From positions 1,116,001-1,180,000 of the forward strand of contig OW818654.1 of the NCBI GenBank assembly GCA_942492935.1: DNA of 64,000 nucleotides. Reading direction: 5' to 3'. Shown here in pieces: positions 61,417 through 64,000 of this stretch. The number at the start of each line of letters is the position of its first letter. Position 1 is the first letter of the stretch. This DNA is from JANJUO01 sp942492935 (GTDB lineage Bacteria > Bacteroidota > Ignavibacteria > Kapaibacteriales > UBA2268). Below the pieces are notes generated by a model. It saw nothing but the letters and a program-made list of their open reading frames with translations, was not told where the DNA came from and ran no database searches. The position numbers were made by a program, and so were the translations under genes.

Positions 61417-62703
61417 TTATACCCAACCGCGCATTTTGCAAGCGTCAGCAACTCTTGAAATTGAAATCATGTATGCTGCATCTCTCATATAGATGTTTTT
61501 GCTACGTGCCAAATCGGAAACTGCTTTATAAGCAACAGTCATTTTTTGGTCTAATTTTTCTAATACTTCTTCTTTTGTCCAGAAGTAATTCATATTACAT
61601 TGTACTTGTTCGAAATATGAGCAAGTTACGCCACCTGCATTAGCCAAGAAGTCTGGAATAACCCATACGCCTTTTGCTTTCAATACTTCGTCTGCTTCTG
61701 GAGTTGTTGGACCATTAGCACCTTCTACCATAACTTTTACAGATGGTTTAATCAAATTAACTGTATCAGCATTTACTTGGTTTTCCAAAGCGGCAGGAAC
61801 AAGAATATCAACTTCTTGTTCAATCCAAGCATTACCATCAAGAACTTCATAACCTCTTTCACGTGCTTGATCTGGGTCAATTTGACCAAATCTATCAGTA
61901 ATTTCGAGTAATGATTTAAAGTTGATACCATCCATTTTTCTGTAAGTAACGGCTTTCTTTGCTTTATTATCCCAGCTTGAAACAGCAATTGCTTTGCCAC
62001 CATATTGAGTATATAAATCAATAGCATATTGTGAAACATTACCAAAACCTTGGAATGAAGCAGTTGTATTTTTGATATCAATGCCTAATTCATTTAAAGC
62101 TTCTCTAACTGTGTACATAACACCATAACCAGTTGCTTCAGTTCTACCTAATGAACCGCCTAATCCAAGTGGTTTACCAGTGATGAATCCAGGTGATTTT
62201 TCGCCAGTGATTTTTTCATATTCATCAAGCATCCAAATCATGTGTTGGCTATTTGTCATTACGTCTGGAGCTGGAACGTCTTGAACTGGACCAACTAAAC
62301 GAACAACTTGGCGAACCCAACCGCGGCAAATTAATTCTTGTTCTCTCATTGATAAGTTACGTGGGTCGCAAATAACGCCACCTTTACCGCCACCAAGTGG
62401 AATATCCACAACGGCAGTTTTCCAAGTCATCCACATTGAAAGTGCTTTTACTGTGTCGATAGTTTCGTTTGGATGGAATCTGATACCACCTTTGCTTGGT
62501 CCACGTGCATCATTATGTTGGCAACGGAAGCCACGAAATACTTTATATGTGCCATCATCCATACGTATAGGAATATTAAAATGAAATTCACGCTCAACAT
62601 TTCTTAACAAATCGCAAGTTGCTTGGTCTAAGCCCAAATTTTCAGCAATCGCATCGAATTGTTGCTGAGCCATTTTAAACGGATTAAATGATCCTTCTGA
62701 CAT
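61417..62703 (-). CDS. gdhA: Glutamate dehydrogenase
   Basis: NAD(P)-dependent interconversion of glutamate and 2-oxoglutarate plus ammonia. The 428-residue length fits the short hexameric family. It shows VFRGFRCQHNDARGPSKGGI, FHPNETIDTVKALSMWMTWK (catalytic Lys region), PLGGGKGGVICDPR, the nucleotide fold ASFQGFGNVSQYAIDLY, AALENQVNADTVNLI and VEGANGPTTPEADEVL, and a C-terminal SYFEQVQCNMNYFW. The cofactor (NAD or NADP) cannot be set by eye. It complements the type III glutamine synthetase at 3-5 kb in ammonia use. Confidence 0.97.
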   Translation of the reverse strand: MSEGSFNPFKMAQQQFDAIAENLGLDQATCDLLRNVEREFHFNIPIRMDDGTYKVFRGFRCQHNDARGPSKGGIRFHPNETIDTVKALSMWMTWKTAVVDIPLGGGKGGVICDPRNLSMREQELICRGWVRQVVRLVGPVQDVPAPDVMTNSQHMIWMLDEYEKITGEKSPGFITGKPLGLGGSLGRTEATGYGVMYTVREALNELGIDIKNTTASFQGFGNVSQYAIDLYTQYGGKAIAVSSWDNKAKKAVTYRKMDGINFKSLLEITDRFGQIDPDQARERGYEVLDGNAWIEQEVDILVPAALENQVNADTVNLIKPSVKVMVEGANGPTTPEADEVLKAKGVWVIPDFLANAGGVTCSYFEQVQCNMNYFWTKEEVLEKLDQKMTVAYKAVSDLARSKNIYMRDAAYMISISRVADACKMRGWV

Positions 62704-62989
62704 AATTTCCTCGAATTATATTTTTTATTTTAATTTGGAGAACAATTCTCCATTTTGTAATTCAAACACATTCAAAATTAAGAAATATTCTTTATATTGC
62801 AAACATTTAAACAAAAAAAATTAACAAAAGTTTAATTTATTATGTGTTAGTTATGTCATTAAATTCAATTTATTTTACACTAAATTTAAATAAAATATGG
62901 GGCTAAATTTTTAATTGCAAAAATTATTAGTGTTTTAAATAAAATCGCCTCAAATACGACTTTATGTTTTTTACAATAAATTGATTTTA

Positions 62990-63469
62990 ATGAAACCTTT
63001 GGAATTAGCTGAAAGAAAACAGAAAATTATTTCTACTAATAGAAGAGCAAGACACGATTATTCAATTGTTCAGTCAATCGAAGCTGGAATTGTATTACAA
63101 GGAACGGAAGTAAAATCTTTACGTACTGGTAAATGTAGTATGCAAGATGCTTATGCTGGTTTTGTTGATAAAAATAGTTTAGAATTGTATATTTATAATT
63201 TGCATATTGATGAATACGATTTTGGTAATCGAGAAAATCATAAGCCAAAGCGTGATAGAAAGTTACTTTTAAATTACAGAGAAGCTAAAAAATTGAAGAC
63301 TGGAGTTATGGAAAAGGGTATTACTTTAATTCCTCTGTCTGTGTATTTTTCAGGTCCTTTTGTCAAAATTGAAATAGGTTTAGCAAAAGCAAAGAAAAAA
63401 TATGATAAACGTGAAGCAACTAAAGAAAGAGAAACTCAACGTGAAATTCAAAGGAAATACAAAGTTTAA
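62990..63469 (+). CDS. smpB: SsrA-binding protein
   Basis: SmpB binds tmRNA in ribosome rescue by trans-translation. The ATG at 62990 is chosen over a TTG 9 nt upstream, giving 159 residues, which is usual. The OB-fold core has INTNRRARHDYSIVQSIEAG-like ISTNRRARHDYSIVQS, GIVLQGTEVKSLRTGKCSMQ, AYAGFV, IYNLHIDEYDFGNRENH and RDRKLLLNYREAKKL, with a basic tail (KAKKKYDKREATKERETQ) that acts in the mRNA channel. tmRNA itself was not found in this window. Divergent from gdhA, with 286 bp between. Confidence 0.97.
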   Translation: MKPLELAERKQKIISTNRRARHDYSIVQSIEAGIVLQGTEVKSLRTGKCSMQDAYAGFVDKNSLELYIYNLHIDEYDFGNRENHKPKRDRKLLLNYREAKKLKTGVMEKGITLIPLSVYFSGPFVKIEIGLAKAKKKYDKREATKERETQREIQRKYKV

Positions 63470-63513
63470 AGTTTAAATTTATACATAAATTAGTCTTAAT
63501 AAATGGTCAAAAA

Positions 63514-64000
63514 ATGAAAAAAACTATATTGTTTCTTATTTTAATAAATTTGCTTAGTGTAATTACATTCTCACAAAATGTAAATCTACAAAAATTTCGG
63601 CTCGGAGTGTCTTATGAAGAAAGGGGAGAAATTGAAAATGCTGAAAGAATTTTTGAAGAATTGATTAAATCTGAACCTAATAATGATGACTTTTTCGATG
63701 CATATTCCAGAGTAATGAAACTTCAAAACAAGTTTTCTGAACTACTTCCATATATTGCCGAAAAAGTAAAAAAGAAAGAAACACTTAGAAATCTTGATTT
63801 GTTTGCAGAATTAAATTGGCGTCTTGGCAAAACTAATGAAGCAAATTCAGCTTGGGAAAAAGCACTGAATTTATATAAAAATACTCCTGAAACATATATA
63901 AAAATTGCACAAACTCAATTGAATTTGAGATTATTTGATAAAGCTACAGCTACTTTTTTGCAGGGCAGAAAAGACATCGGGAGTAAAAATACTTTTGCCG
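63514..64000 (+). CDS. Exported TPR-repeat protein, 5' part (runs off the window)
   Basis: The ATG at 63514 starts a signal peptide (MKKTILFLILINLLSVITFS) followed by TPR-type helical repeats: GVSYEERGEIENAERIFEEL, YSRVMKLQNKFSELLPY, DLFAELNWRLGKTNEANSAW and YIKIAQTQLNLRLFDKA. Length unknown because it is cut at 64000. It lies 44 nt after smpB. TPR proteins of this type occur in many periplasmic complexes, including T9SS accessory ones, but no specific role can be claimed. Confidence 0.8.
   Translation, partial: MKKTILFLILINLLSVITFSQNVNLQKFRLGVSYEERGEIENAERIFEELIKSEPNNDDFFDAYSRVMKLQNKFSELLPYIAEKVKKKETLRNLDLFAELNWRLGKTNEANSAWEKALNLYKNTPETYIKIAQTQLNLRLFDKATATFLQGRKDIGSKNTFA

Overview
This window is low-GC DNA (roughly 30% G+C by eye) from a member of the Bacteroidota/Chlorobiota (FCB) group. 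The evidence is a complete sprA (the type IX secretion translocon/gliding protein), several long exported proteins ending in type IX (T9SS type A) C-terminal sorting domains, a type III glutamine synthetase, a class I Rhs-like (YD-repeat) tip family typical of this group, and weak use of Shine-Dalgarno sites. The mix of beta-propeller, choice-of-anchor-D and cohesin-like modules in the secreted proteins recalls the Ignavibacteria/Kapabacteria side of the group. That placement is inference, not proof.

Layout. 0-5.1 kb, minus strand: carB (5' part only), carA, a RelE/ParE-type toxin-antitoxin pair and glnN. 5.5-12.5 kb, plus strand: a large T9SS-exported propeller protein, an OmpA-family outer-membrane protein and rlmD, tightly spaced. 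12.5-13.1 kb is a three-unit palindromic repeat array, followed by pepT. 14.7-27.7 kb, minus strand: an epimerase-like protein with an extra C-terminal region, then the probable operon sprA-glmS-UDP-sugar dehydrogenase-SDR, which puts the secretion translocon together with amino-sugar/polysaccharide precursor genes. 28.4-29.8 kb: an FtsL-like small membrane protein and pheS. 29.9-37.1 kb, minus strand: a PLP aminotransferase and an 1814-residue VWA/propeller/T9SS protein. 37.4-41.7 kb: a methyltransferase and ppk2 (convergent with abutting stop codons), a HEPN/MNT toxin-antitoxin pair and gap. 42-46.3 kb: hicBA, a propeller/T9SS gene split by an IS1380-type insertion sequence that carries a frameshifted transposase, and a collapsed T9SS pseudogene. 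46.8-52.0 kb: an orphan sensor histidine kinase, a lipoprotein and a FadL/OmpP1-type porin.

52.1-61.2 kb is the most unusual part. It is an array, all on the minus strand, of at least nine fragments of the same Rhs/YD-repeat 'tip' sequence with no full-length rhs gene. Two fragments still carry polymorphic-toxin C-termini: one lipase/serine-hydrolase-like and one permuted-papain-like, each followed by a candidate exported or membrane-anchored immunity gene. The other fragments are short scars separated by small accessory modules: two DUF4160-DUF2442 pairs, two PIN-domain toxin loci, two paralogous coiled-coil PD-(D/E)XK-like proteins and one secreted orphan protein. The layout suggests a reservoir of displaced toxin/immunity cassettes that can recombine through the conserved tip DNA.

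61.4-64 kb returns to housekeeping: gdhA, smpB and the start of a TPR protein. Several intergenic regions carry dispersed palindromic repeats, including an 82-bp element present in two inverted copies 9.4 kb apart. No tRNA, rRNA or CRISPR array was recognised.
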